From: an uncultured Parvularculaceae bacterium
GTDB lineage: Bacteria; Pseudomonadota; Alphaproteobacteria; Caulobacterales; Parvularculaceae
Length of the DNA stretch: 64,000 nt
Direction of reading: 5' to 3'
Assembly (NCBI GenBank): GCA_913055785.1
Contig: CAJXLJ010000009.1
Span: 28,184 to 92,183 of the forward strand
Numbering within the stretch: position 1 is the stretch's first letter; each line of letters begins with the position of its first letter. A program made the translations under genes and the position numbers. Below, piece after piece: positions 27,047-34,952 of this stretch. The notes below the pieces were generated by a model. It worked only from the letters and a program-made list of their open reading frames with translations. It was not told where the DNA came from and did no database searches.

Positions 27047-27361
27047 CTAGGCGGATTCCTTCTTTACGGTCAGCGATAATCCGTCGACGGATATCACCGA
27101 AACTTTGTCACCCGGCGCCAGCGTCTCGCTTGAAAGCGCGCGCCACAGCTCGCCGTCCGCCGAGACGTATCCTTCACCGCCGCTCCACTCGACCACTTCG
27201 GCGCGCACGTCCTTCATCTGCTCGCCGACGCGGAACGGGGTTTTCCAGCGCATGAAGACGAGGCCGTAGAGCTTCGCCGCCGCCACCAGGCCGAAGCCGG
27301 CGAGAACGGCGATAACCGTGATGCCGATGGGATGGGTCGCAAGTCCCGCCGCCTCGTTCAT
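27047..27361 (-). CDS. Short NfeD-family protein
   Basis: 104 residues. One transmembrane helix covers residues about 12-35, followed by a NfeD-type OB-fold domain (about 45-104) with EWSGGEGYVSADGELWRA and PGDKVSVISVDGLSLTVKK. It lacks the protease domain of the upstream gene and ends in the same type of C-terminal domain, so it may be a truncated paralogue or a partner of the slipin. It begins 7 bp after the stop of the long NfeD gene and 45 bp before the slipin ATG, which indicates one operon. Confidence 0.9.
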   Translation of the reverse strand: MNEAAGLATHPIGITVIAVLAGFGLVAAAKLYGLVFMRWKTPFRVGEQMKDVRAEVVEWSGGEGYVSADGELWRALSSETLAPGDKVSVISVDGLSLTVKKESA

Positions 27362-27368
27362 GGCGCGT

Positions 27369-28856
27369 TCAAGCCTCTTTCATTTGCAGGCCGCCGAGCA
27401 GGCCGCCAGCCTTGGCCTGTTTGACGACGAGAACAAGGCCGTCGACTTCGAGAACCCGGACCTTGTCGCCCCGCTCGAGCGGCTTGTCGGAGCGGGCGCG
27501 CCAGCGCTCGCCTTCGATGATCACCCAGCCTTCCCGGCCGTTCCATTCGTCGACGACGCCTTCGCGCTTGCGGATCGCCTCGGCGCCGATCATCGGCCCG
27601 TGACTGCGCGAACCGATAATCGCGAAGAGAATGAGGGCCAGCAGACCGCCGGCGATCGTCATGATCGCCGCAATGACGGTGGTGGAAACGCGGAAGCCTT
27701 CGGGGAAAACGATGAACAGCCCGAACCCGAAAACAAGAAGACCTGCAAGGCCCACCAGTCCGAAGGTCGGCGTATAGGCTTCAAGGACAATCATCACGAC
27801 GCCGGTCAGCATCAGCGCGACGCCGAGCCAGTTAAAAGGCAGCACCTGAAAGGCGTAGAGGCCGAGAATGAGACACATCACGCCGACGACGCCCGGAAAG
27901 ATCGAACCGGGGGTCCACATTTCGATGACGATACCGGTGGTCGCCAGCGACATCAGGATCACCGCGACATTTGGATTGGCGATGAAGTTGAGGAACTTCT
28001 CGATGGCGGTCGGTTCGATCCGTTCAAGTCTTAGCGCCGCGGTTGCCAGCGTTTTCTCGCCGCCCGCGGTCGCTACGGTGCGGCCGTCGATCTGGGTAAG
28101 GAGATCGTCGATGTCTTCGGCGATGAGGTCGATGACGCCAAGCTCCAGCGCCTGATTGGCGGTGACGGAAGCCGCGTCGCGCACCGCGCTTTCGGCCCAG
28201 TCGGCGTTGCGGCCGCGTTCCTCGGCGAGGGCGCGGATATAGGCGACCGAGTCGTTGATGATCTTGGCGCGCAGGGCGTCGTCATTGGACAGCGGGTCCG
28301 CGGCGGTGCGCTCGCGGTCTTCGAGCGTTTCGGGCGCCGCCTCGCGCGCGTCGTCTGCGGGTTCGGCGCCGTCGCCGCCTTCGGCTGGGGCGGGGTTTGC
28401 GTCGCGCGGATCGTCGAAGCGCGGCTCTTCGGCCGGCGCGCCGCCGATTTCGATCGGCGTCGCCGCGCCGGTGTTGGTGGCCGGCGCCATGGCCGAAACG
28501 TGCGCCGAGTACATGATGTAAAGACCGGCGGAAGCCGAGCGCGCGCCCTGCGGCGAGACATAGGTGGCGACCGGCGTATCGGAGGCGAGGATCGCCTTGA
28601 TGATCGTCTTCATCGAATCCATCAGCCCGCCGGGCGTATCGATCTCGATAATGACGAGTTCCTTGCCGGCGTCGGAGGCGCGACCGATTTCTCTGGCGAG
28701 ATAGTCGGCGGCGGGGGGCGTCACCGGCCCGTCGAGAGTGAGGATCACGCCGTCTTTGGGGGCGCTGTTTTGTGCGAAGGATGAAAAACTGAAAAGCGCC
28801 GCGCCAAGGGCGAAGAGCAGGAGAAAGAAAAGCCGTCCCTTCGAGATTGACGCCAT
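27369..28856 (-). CDS. Membrane-bound ClpP-class serine protease with NfeD domain
   Basis: 495 residues: signal/anchor (about 8-28), ClpP-class Ser-Lys protease (about 35-270), four or five transmembrane helices (about 285-410) and a C-terminal NfeD OB domain (about 430-490). The nucleophile is Ser109 in the SASAG block and the base Lys198 in RAKIIND, as in the archaeal 1510-N protease. An acidic, Pro/Ala-rich insertion of about 50 residues (about 140-188) lies between these two, longer than I expect for the family. It likely cleaves the slipin encoded two genes downstream. First gene of the operon. Confidence 0.94.
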   Translation of the reverse strand: MASISKGRLFFLLLFALGAALFSFSSFAQNSAPKDGVILTLDGPVTPPAADYLAREIGRASDAGKELVIIEIDTPGGLMDSMKTIIKAILASDTPVATYVSPQGARSASAGLYIMYSAHVSAMAPATNTGAATPIEIGGAPAEEPRFDDPRDANPAPAEGGDGAEPADDAREAAPETLEDRERTAADPLSNDDALRAKIINDSVAYIRALAEERGRNADWAESAVRDAASVTANQALELGVIDLIAEDIDDLLTQIDGRTVATAGGEKTLATAALRLERIEPTAIEKFLNFIANPNVAVILMSLATTGIVIEMWTPGSIFPGVVGVMCLILGLYAFQVLPFNWLGVALMLTGVVMIVLEAYTPTFGLVGLAGLLVFGFGLFIVFPEGFRVSTTVIAAIMTIAGGLLALILFAIIGSRSHGPMIGAEAIRKREGVVDEWNGREGWVIIEGERWRARSDKPLERGDKVRVLEVDGLVLVVKQAKAGGLLGGLQMKEA

Positions 28857-28955
28857 GCCTCGCCCCTTTTCCTGTCCGCCCGGTTCTTCTTAAATAAGCG
28901 CGAATGACGACGTTTCAACGACGAAAAGCGTCTCACGCTGTGCGTGTAAACAGCC

Positions 28956-29969
28956 TTAATTCATCTGACACTCGCCGAGCGTGAGGATCTGCGCAATCAG
29001 ATCGGGATCGTCGGGGAGGATGCCCGCGGCGGGCAGGCGCGGGATCAGCTCGCGCCATAACGGCCAGGCCTCGAACGCTTCCTTGAAGAGCGGCAGCGAT
29101 GCGCCGACCTCGCCGACCGAGGCCAGGGTGACGGCGCGCCAGAAAACCATTTCATGGTTGCCGGGCGCCATTTCCGCCGCGGCGGCGTAGGCCTTGTTGG
29201 CGCCTTCCATGTCGCCCGCGGTGACCAGTTCGTCGCCCTTGTTCATGAGATTGTAGGCGCGGTTTAAAACGATCAGCCGCCGCAATTCGGCGAGCGGCGT
29301 TTCGTGATCCTCGACGCGCAAATCGATGACGCGGCCTTCCCACGGATTGGCGTGACGCGTCCCGTCGACGACGGTCATCGCCGCCGACTGCTTGCCGCGA
29401 ATGTCGCCGCCGACGCTTTGCGCGCCTTCGAGCGCCGCCATCAGCCGTTCGGCGAGATCGCCTTCGGCGGCTTCAAACGCCGCGGCCATCGCCGCGCAGA
29501 CGGTTTCTTTTTCCATCAGGTTCGCCTGCACCGAATAGCCCTCGCCCTGGCTGTCGCAGGCGTGGACGATGGCGTTCTCGCCGGTATGGGCGGCGACGCG
29601 GCCTTGCGCGTCCACATACGCGACCTGACGCACATTCCGGTTTTCGTCCTTATCGATCAGTTTCGCGAGCGTCTTCGCCGGGTCTTTTCCCTTGCGCATC
29701 GCCTCAAGGCCGCGCGGCCCGTATGCAGGTTCGACGAAGGACTGCGTTGCGGCCGCGCCGACGCCGGCTTCCGCCCAGGAAACGATCGATCCGACCGAGA
29801 ACCAGTGCGACTGCACCGCGACGCCGATCTCGCCGGTTTCCGCATCGCGGGCGACGATCGAATAGGTCGAGACGGGGCGCTTCGGGTCCGCCGCGCCGAA
29901 ATCGTCTTCGGCGTGAACGGGCGCGCAAATAAATGCGCTGATCAGCACGGCGGCGGTCAAACGGTTCAT
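28956..29969 (-). CDS. DUF1028 family periplasmic protein
   Basis: 337 residues from the ATG at 29969, which has GGAGG nine bases upstream (the ATG at 29978 sits directly on that GGAGG and is unlikely). A signal peptide ends near VHAE (about 20). DUF1028 follows, with STYSIVARDAETGEIGVAVQSHWFSVGS, VGAAATQSFVEPAYGPRGLEAM and SVQANLMEK. The C-terminal 110 residues have a helical-repeat look and hold a Cys near the end. DUF1028 resembles an Ntn-hydrolase-type fold, but the function is not established. It is divergent from the selO gene, with 98 bp between them. Confidence 0.88.
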   Translation of the reverse strand: MNRLTAAVLISAFICAPVHAEDDFGAADPKRPVSTYSIVARDAETGEIGVAVQSHWFSVGSIVSWAEAGVGAAATQSFVEPAYGPRGLEAMRKGKDPAKTLAKLIDKDENRNVRQVAYVDAQGRVAAHTGENAIVHACDSQGEGYSVQANLMEKETVCAAMAAAFEAAEGDLAERLMAALEGAQSVGGDIRGKQSAAMTVVDGTRHANPWEGRVIDLRVEDHETPLAELRRLIVLNRAYNLMNKGDELVTAGDMEGANKAYAAAAEMAPGNHEMVFWRAVTLASVGEVGASLPLFKEAFEAWPLWRELIPRLPAAGILPDDPDLIAQILTLGECQMN

Positions 29970-30067
29970 CGATGTCATCCTCCGGTTTTTGCCGATCCTA
30001 TCGCGGCGGCGGCGCAATCGAAACCGCCGCTTGCGCCGCGCTTCTCGAAGCCGCACCTTGTATTGCG

Positions 30068-31528
30068 ATGAAAGATTTCCCCAAATACGTCCCCGCGACC
30101 GCCTATTCGACGCTCGGCGATGAGGCCGGCGCGCCGTTTTACGACATTGTCGAACCGGCGGCCTTTCCTGAACGCACGCTGCGCTATCGCAATCAGCGCT
30201 GGGCGGAAAAGGCCGGTCTCGGCGGTTTAAGCGATGCGCAGTGGATCGCGCATTTCGGCGCGTTCGAGCCGCTCCCCCGCAATCTCGAAAGGCCGCTCGC
30301 TATCCGCTATCACGGCCATCAGTTCCGGTCCTACAATCCGGATATCGGCGACGGGCGCGGATTTTTATTCGCGCAACTGCGCGACGATCAGGGAAGGCTG
30401 CTCGATCTCGGCACGAAAGGGTCGGGCCAGACGCCCTATTCCCGATTCGGCGACGGGCGGCTCACCTTGAAGGGCGGCGTTCGCGAAATCCTGGCGACGG
30501 AAATGCTCGAAGCGCTCGGCGTTTACACGTCGAAAAGCTTTTCGCTGATCGAGACGGGCGAGGCGCTTTATCGCGGCGACGAGCCCTCGCCGACGAGGTC
30601 GTCGGTGCTGGTGCGGCTCTCTCATTCCCATGTGCGCTTCGGCGTGTTCGAGCGGCTGGCGTTTGAAAAGGACGAGCAGGCGATCGGCGATCTCGTCGAC
30701 TATTGCGTTGCGCATTTTTATCCGGCGCTTTCCGGGCTTTCCGGCGGCGACAAGGTTGCGGCATTCTACGAAAGCGTTGTTCGCCGGACGGCGCGCCTTG
30801 CTGCGCAATGGATGGCGGCGGGCTTCGTTCACGGCGTTCTCAATACGGACAATATAAACGTGACGGGTGAAAGCTTCGACTACGGACCATGGCGGTTCGC
30901 GCCGACGGCGGACCCCACTTTCACCGCGGCCTATTTCGACGAGACAGGGCTTTACGCGTTCGGGCGGCAGGCGGAGGCATGCGCCTGGAACCTTGCGCAG
31001 TTCGGCGGCGCGCTGTCGCTTGTCGCCGATGTTGAGCCGCTGACGTCGGCTTTGCAGACATTCGGCGACGTTTACGAAGAGGCGATGGCGGACGAATATT
31101 TCCGCCGCCTCGGCCTCGCGCGGGAAGGCAAGGGCGACTTTGCTTTTCTTGTCGATCTTCTGAAATGGATGACCGAAACGGCGGCCCCTTACGAGCAGTT
31201 GTTTTTCGACTGGTTTTGCGGCGCGGCCTCAGCGGGCCGGGCGGCGAACAGCCCGGCGGCGGCGTTTTACGCAAGCGACGACTTCGCGCCGGTCCGGTCG
31301 AGACTGACGGCGTATGCGCCGGCGGACGAAGCGCGTCTTGCGCATCCCTATTTTCAGCAGGGCGAGCCCTGCTCGATGCTCATCGGCGAGGTCGAGGCGA
31401 TCTGGGGGGCGATCGCCGATAACGACGACTGGCGGTTATTTGAAAGCAAGCTCAAGGCGATTGCGGAAATGCGCGAGGCCTACGGCTTTGACGCGTCTTC
31501 CTACGCGCCCTTGCCAGCTTCCAAATAA
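30068..31528 (+). CDS. selO: Protein adenylyltransferase SelO (YdiU)
   Basis: 486 residues, a pseudokinase-fold enzyme that transfers AMP to Ser, Thr or Tyr. The N-terminal part has the FPKYVPATAYSTLGDEAGAPF opening and RYHGHQFRSYNPDIGDGRGFLFAQL. The ATP-binding block is DLGTKGSGQTPYSRFGDGRLTLKGGVRE, and the catalytic loop is FVHGVLNTDNINVTGESFDYGPW with the metal-binding Asp in DYGP. The terminal residues YAPLPASK lack the Cys/Sec near the C-terminus seen in many SelO proteins. I chose the ATG at 30068, since upstream sequence overlaps the DUF1028 promoter. The gene is probably monocistronic. Confidence 0.95.
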   Translation: MKDFPKYVPATAYSTLGDEAGAPFYDIVEPAAFPERTLRYRNQRWAEKAGLGGLSDAQWIAHFGAFEPLPRNLERPLAIRYHGHQFRSYNPDIGDGRGFLFAQLRDDQGRLLDLGTKGSGQTPYSRFGDGRLTLKGGVREILATEMLEALGVYTSKSFSLIETGEALYRGDEPSPTRSSVLVRLSHSHVRFGVFERLAFEKDEQAIGDLVDYCVAHFYPALSGLSGGDKVAAFYESVVRRTARLAAQWMAAGFVHGVLNTDNINVTGESFDYGPWRFAPTADPTFTAAYFDETGLYAFGRQAEACAWNLAQFGGALSLVADVEPLTSALQTFGDVYEEAMADEYFRRLGLAREGKGDFAFLVDLLKWMTETAAPYEQLFFDWFCGAASAGRAANSPAAAFYASDDFAPVRSRLTAYAPADEARLAHPYFQQGEPCSMLIGEVEAIWGAIADNDDWRLFESKLKAIAEMREAYGFDASSYAPLPASK

Positions 31529-31564
31529 AGAGTGAAAGTCCGCTCAACTGTTGGAGGGGTCGCC

Positions 31565-32290
31565 ATGAAAAAATTGGTTCTAATTCCGCTTGCGCTTTTG
31601 CTGTTCGGTTGTTTGCCGGCAGAAGAGAAAAACGTAATTCAGGTAGAGGGCGTTGCGACCATTGAGGTTGCTCCAAAGTTTTTTGAAGTTGGCGCTACTG
31701 TTAGATCGATAAAAAATACGCGTGATGGAGCTTTTGCTGATGCGGCCGCCATTTACACAAGGCTGCAGGAAGAGCTTCCGAAATTGGACGGGCTGGAATC
31801 GGTAAAAATAACGACCGCCTCAGCAGAAGTTGAGACAATATACGACGGTGAGTGCTTGGATCTGCGATATGACGAATACTGCCCAGTCACAGGTTACGGA
31901 GCTTATATCAGGGTTTCTGTTGAGGGATCCCCGGCGACCTCCGCCGGGAGCATGCTTTCGCTCATTACCGAGCTTGGCGCTGAGTCAGTAGAGTTTAAGG
32001 AGTTCAGGGCTGAAAACCTGCAGGAGGCAAATGAGCAGGCCGTTAAAGCAGCCGTTGAAAACGCCAGCTACAAGGCGCGTTTAATTGCGTCGTCGGCAGG
32101 GGCGACGCTGGCTGGGGTGGCTAAAATTCAATCAGGAAAAGATTTTGACAAGACATATATGGACGAACTCCAGAAAGATATGATTGTCGTTTCTGGAACG
32201 GCGCGGCGCTATGCGACCGTTCCTTTTGACATTGAGCCGCAACCGATCACTGTCTCGGCGCAGGTGGTCGCGGCGTTCGAAATCGAATAG
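31565..32290 (+). CDS. SIMPL-domain (DUF541) lipoprotein
   Basis: 241 residues from the ATG at 31565, with GGAGGGG six bases upstream. The signal sequence ends in the lipobox LLLFGC with Cys16, so the protein is lipid-anchored. A SIMPL domain runs from about residue 24 with NVIQVEGVATIEVAPKFFEVGATV, and ends with ISVSAQVV-like strands. Members include the mammalian IRAK1-binding protein and bacterial periplasmic BP26. Roles are loosely linked to envelope and oxidative stress. The base composition is clearly lower in GC than its neighbours. It follows selO by 36 bp, possibly on the same transcript. Confidence 0.85.
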   Translation: MKKLVLIPLALLLFGCLPAEEKNVIQVEGVATIEVAPKFFEVGATVRSIKNTRDGAFADAAAIYTRLQEELPKLDGLESVKITTASAEVETIYDGECLDLRYDEYCPVTGYGAYIRVSVEGSPATSAGSMLSLITELGAESVEFKEFRAENLQEANEQAVKAAVENASYKARLIASSAGATLAGVAKIQSGKDFDKTYMDELQKDMIVVSGTARRYATVPFDIEPQPITVSAQVVAAFEIE

Positions 32291-32310
32291 CTGGGGCGGC
32301 CCTGAGCGCC

Positions 32311-32442
32311 TTACCCGTCGGCCCGCGCGGCGACCTTACGGAAGCCGCGATGGACGAGGAACGAGCAGGACAGCAGCATGTTCACGCCGATAAAGCCGTA
32401 GATCACCATTTCGATGAGGCTGATGCTTTCAATCAGGGTCAT
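32311..32442 (-). CDS. Small membrane protein of 43 residues
   Basis: A short open frame on the minus strand, ATG at 32442 and TAA at 32311-32313. A GGAG is placed six bases upstream of the ATG. The peptide starts MTLIESISLIEM and continues with a hydrophobic segment VIYGFIGVNMLLSCSFLV (about residues 13-30), one predicted transmembrane helix, then a basic tail HRGFRKVAAR. The ribosome site, helix and tail argue for a real gene, but no homologue is recognised. It lies convergent to the SIMPL gene, 20 bp beyond its stop, and opposite in direction to the Ntn-like gene. Confidence 0.5.
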   Translation of the reverse strand: MTLIESISLIEMVIYGFIGVNMLLSCSFLVHRGFRKVAARADG

Positions 32443-32745
32443 GGCGGGCTCCTACTCTCTCAACAGGGGCGATGGGTTGAGGTTCGGACAAACCGATTAA
32501 AATTTTTGCCAACTTTTAGAAGGGCTTGGTTAGCCCGGCGCTAACCAGTCAAGCCGCTGGCCGGACGTTCAAAAAGGCGAAATCCGGCTGAATCCGGGCG
32601 CCCAGGCGCTTGTTCCCTTGAGCGGTTTTTACCGCTAACATCAGGAATTCGAGGCCTGTTTCCGCCGCCAGAGCGCGGCTCGGGCTGAGGATGGGCCGTG
32701 TGGTAGACGGGCCAGAACGTCTGGTGGGGAAGTCGTGAGGGGTCG
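32443..32745. other. Intergenic region upstream of the Ntn-hydrolase-like gene
   Basis: 303 bp between divergent genes. It holds an AT-rich patch around 32498-32520, a small inverted repeat AGCGG-TTTTT-ACCGCT at about 32622-32637, and the ribosome site of the downstream gene. No coding frame is convincing. It should carry the promoters of both divergent genes. Confidence 0.5.
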
Positions 32746-34029
32746 ATGACATCTGAAGTCGTGTTGATGAACCGTCAGGCGGTGGCGATGGCGGCGGACA
32801 GCGCCGTCACCATTTCCGGCGACCGCTATCTCAAAACCTATCAGTCAGTGGACAAGCTGTTCCCGCTGGTCGACGGCCAGCCGGTCGCGGTGATGATCTA
32901 TAACAACGCCGAGATCATGTCGACGCCGTGGGAGACGGTGATATCCCTTTATCGCGAACAGGCGCGGGGCCGTGCGCTCGAAACCGTCGCCGCCTACGCC
33001 GACGACTTCATGGAGTTCCTTTCCGGCAACCCTGACCTCTTTCCGCCCGAACATCAGGATACGGAATTCTTCAAGGTCGTCGCCGTGGTTTTTACGGTGA
33101 TCGCCGAGGAATTCGATCATCAGGTCCAGCAGTATCAGGGGCGCCATGGCGCGCGCGTCAAGGATCACATCTCCTCGATGTTCGAATATGTGGTCGGCCA
33201 GCTGCATGCGGACTACCAGCGCTATCCCGACGATTCGCCGCGCGCGGATCTGCCGTGTTTCCCGAAAGGCATGGACGAGCAGGTCCGGCGCCGGTATGGC
33301 GGCGAGATCGATCAGCTGATCGAAAGCCTGCTCGCGTCGCTGAAACAGGAATTTCCGGGGCTGACGGTGTCTGAAACGACGCGCGGACGGCTTCGCGAGA
33401 TCGCCGTGTTCGCCTGCGTCAAGGACGCGTTTTTCGAGCATTATACCGGCGTCGTCTTCGCCGGCTTCGGCGCCCGCGAGAAATTCCCGTCAATGCGCTC
33501 CTACCTTTCCTCAAGCGTCATTCTTGGCATCTTGAAGCGCAAGCGCGACCGCGAGGCGGACATTCATTCAGATTCAGGGCCGGTCTTCCAGCCCTTCGCG
33601 CAGGACCGCATGATCCGGACGTTCCTTACCGGCATGGACCAGTATCTCAGGATGTTCGTCTTCAGCGAAACCCTGAAGCTTTCGAAGGGGCTCGTCACCG
33701 ACATTGTCGCGCGCACGCCCAATCTCACCGACGCGCAGCGCAACGCGATCTACGCTGACTACAGCCAGAACAATCTCGGCCACGCCCTGCATGAATTTTT
33801 CCGCTCGGTCGATAATTATCAGTATACGGTCCATACGCGGCCGATCCTGAGGGCGATCAATTCGCTGCCGAAGAAAGAGCTGGGCGAGACCGCGGCGTCG
33901 CTGATCAAGCTCAACTCCTTCCAGCAGAAGGTCATGCACTCGGTTGAGACGGTCGGCGGGCCGATCGACGTTGCGGTGATCACCCGCAACGGCGGGCTTG
34001 AATGGAAGCGCGAGAAGCCGGAGCTTTAG
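32746..34029 (+). CDS. Proteasome-like Ntn-hydrolase domain protein of unknown function
   Basis: 427 residues, not a family I can name. The N-terminus reads like a proteasome beta/HslV subunit: Thr2 right after Met (Met removal would expose it), Asp18 in VAMAADSAVTI (Asp17 when Thr2 is numbered 1), and Lys37 in SVDKLFPLVDG (three residues later than Lys33). GQPVAVMIYNNAEIMSTPWETVISLY then matches the segment holding the beta-subunit Gly47 site, here replaced by Asn. The remaining 330 residues are mostly helical and lack recognised motifs. No signal peptide, so it is cytosolic. The partner gene follows 12 bp downstream. Protease activity is an inference. Confidence 0.7.
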   Translation: MTSEVVLMNRQAVAMAADSAVTISGDRYLKTYQSVDKLFPLVDGQPVAVMIYNNAEIMSTPWETVISLYREQARGRALETVAAYADDFMEFLSGNPDLFPPEHQDTEFFKVVAVVFTVIAEEFDHQVQQYQGRHGARVKDHISSMFEYVVGQLHADYQRYPDDSPRADLPCFPKGMDEQVRRRYGGEIDQLIESLLASLKQEFPGLTVSETTRGRLREIAVFACVKDAFFEHYTGVVFAGFGAREKFPSMRSYLSSSVILGILKRKRDREADIHSDSGPVFQPFAQDRMIRTFLTGMDQYLRMFVFSETLKLSKGLVTDIVARTPNLTDAQRNAIYADYSQNNLGHALHEFFRSVDNYQYTVHTRPILRAINSLPKKELGETAASLIKLNSFQQKVMHSVETVGGPIDVAVITRNGGLEWKREKPEL

Positions 34030-34041
34030 GGAAACAGGATT

Positions 34042-34470
34042 ATGGTTGAGCGTTTGAAACAAATCTGGGCCGGCTTCGAGCAGACGACGACCCGCAACCT
34101 TACCGGTCGCGGCGTCGAGAACATCATCGTGCCGGAACGCGCCGATTACGCCGCCGAGGATTACGAATTCCTGCCGGAAGATTACGTCTCGCCCGCCGAG
34201 GCGGCGTTTTCCGCGCTGCGCGAGGACATTAAGGCCAAGGGCAAGAAATTCGGCCGGGGCAAGAAGGCCGACAAGCAGTCCTATGCGGAAGACCTCGAGC
34301 CGACGCCGATGACCGAACGCGCCTTCAATGGCGACGAGCTCATCCGCGGTATGCGCTCGACGGCGATGCGCACCATGCGCGCCGATCTCGATTACGAGCG
34401 GTATCTCGACACGGCGGAAGGAAAAGCCGCCGCCAGGAAAAGCCGCAAGAAGCGCTTCGGGATTTTCTGA
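34042..34470 (+). CDS. Hypothetical protein co-transcribed with the Ntn-like gene
   Basis: 142 residues, no family recognised. The ATG at 34042 is preceded by GGAAACAGGA and lies 12 bp after the stop of the Ntn-hydrolase-like gene, so the two likely share a message. The sequence is highly charged: an acidic first half with NIIVPERADYAAEDYEFLPEDYV, a middle basic segment KAKGKKFGRGKKADKQ, and a basic C-terminus AARKSRKKRFGIF. It is probably a soluble, partly disordered protein. A role as adaptor, regulator or substrate of the neighbour is a guess from linkage only. Confidence 0.7.
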   Translation: MVERLKQIWAGFEQTTTRNLTGRGVENIIVPERADYAAEDYEFLPEDYVSPAEAAFSALREDIKAKGKKFGRGKKADKQSYAEDLEPTPMTERAFNGDELIRGMRSTAMRTMRADLDYERYLDTAEGKAAARKSRKKRFGIF

Positions 34471-34480
34471 CTGTTTCGTT

Positions 34481-34556
34481 CATTCCGGCGAAAGCCGGAA
34501 TGCTTATCCTCAATATCCTTGCTTGCGGAACGAGATCCCGGCTTGCGCCGGGATGA
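34481..34556. repeat. Bipartite palindromic (REP-like) repeat, copy A
   Basis: Two perfect hairpins: CATTCCGGC-GAAA-GCCGGAATG (34481-34502) and ATCCCGGC-TTGC-GCCGGGAT (34535-34554), joined by about 32 bases. The same two-hairpin layout recurs at 55315-55391, and a short form at 42795-42824. It lies between the charged protein gene and the ybjQ-like gene. Confidence 0.75.
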
Positions 34557-34625
34557 GCGATCAGCCCGTTATTGAACAGGCGCTGAAAGCGCCCATGTCT
34601 TGAGGGAAGCACATGGGAGAGCTTG

Positions 34626-34949
34626 ATGATCATCACCACAACCGATGCGGCCCCGGGGCGGGAAACCCGGGAGAGCCTCGGCGTCGTCGCCGGCGAGGCG
34701 ATCTTGGGGGTCAATATCTTCCGCGATCTCTTCGCGGGCATCCGCGACATTATCGGCGGGCGTTCCGGCGGCTATCAAAAGGCGCTGCGCGAGGCGCGCG
34801 ATCATGCGATGGCCGATATGGAGCAGGAAGCGGCCGCCCTCGGGGCTGACGCCATTCTTGCGGTGGATATCGATTATGAAGCGATCGACACCCAGAAAGG
34901 CGCGATGCTGATGGTGTCGTGCAACGGCACGGCGGTGAAGCTGCGCTAG
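34626..34949 (+). CDS. YbjQ/UPF0145 family protein
   Basis: 107 residues. The family signature is present: MIITTTDAAPGRETRESLGVVAGEAILGVNIFRDLFAGIRDIIGGRSGGYQ at the start, then ALGADAILAVDIDYEAI and MLMVSCNGTAV at the end. YbjQ-type proteins form small oligomers and may bind metal or heavy-metal-related ligands; the function is unresolved. The ATG at 34626 is better than the TTG before it; GGGAGA lies upstream. It converges on the cytochrome gene with a 3-bp gap between stops. It may be the third gene of the Ntn-like unit, though a REP-like element lies between. Confidence 0.92.
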   Translation: MIITTTDAAPGRETRESLGVVAGEAILGVNIFRDLFAGIRDIIGGRSGGYQKALREARDHAMADMEQEAAALGADAILAVDIDYEAIDTQKGAMLMVSCNGTAVKLR

Positions 34950-34952
34950 GCG

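Noticed and set aside
32549..32752. 67-codon open frame on the minus strand upstream of the Ntn-like gene
   Set aside because: No clear ribosome site, it overlaps the start of the Ntn-like gene, and the peptide has no signal, helix or family pattern.
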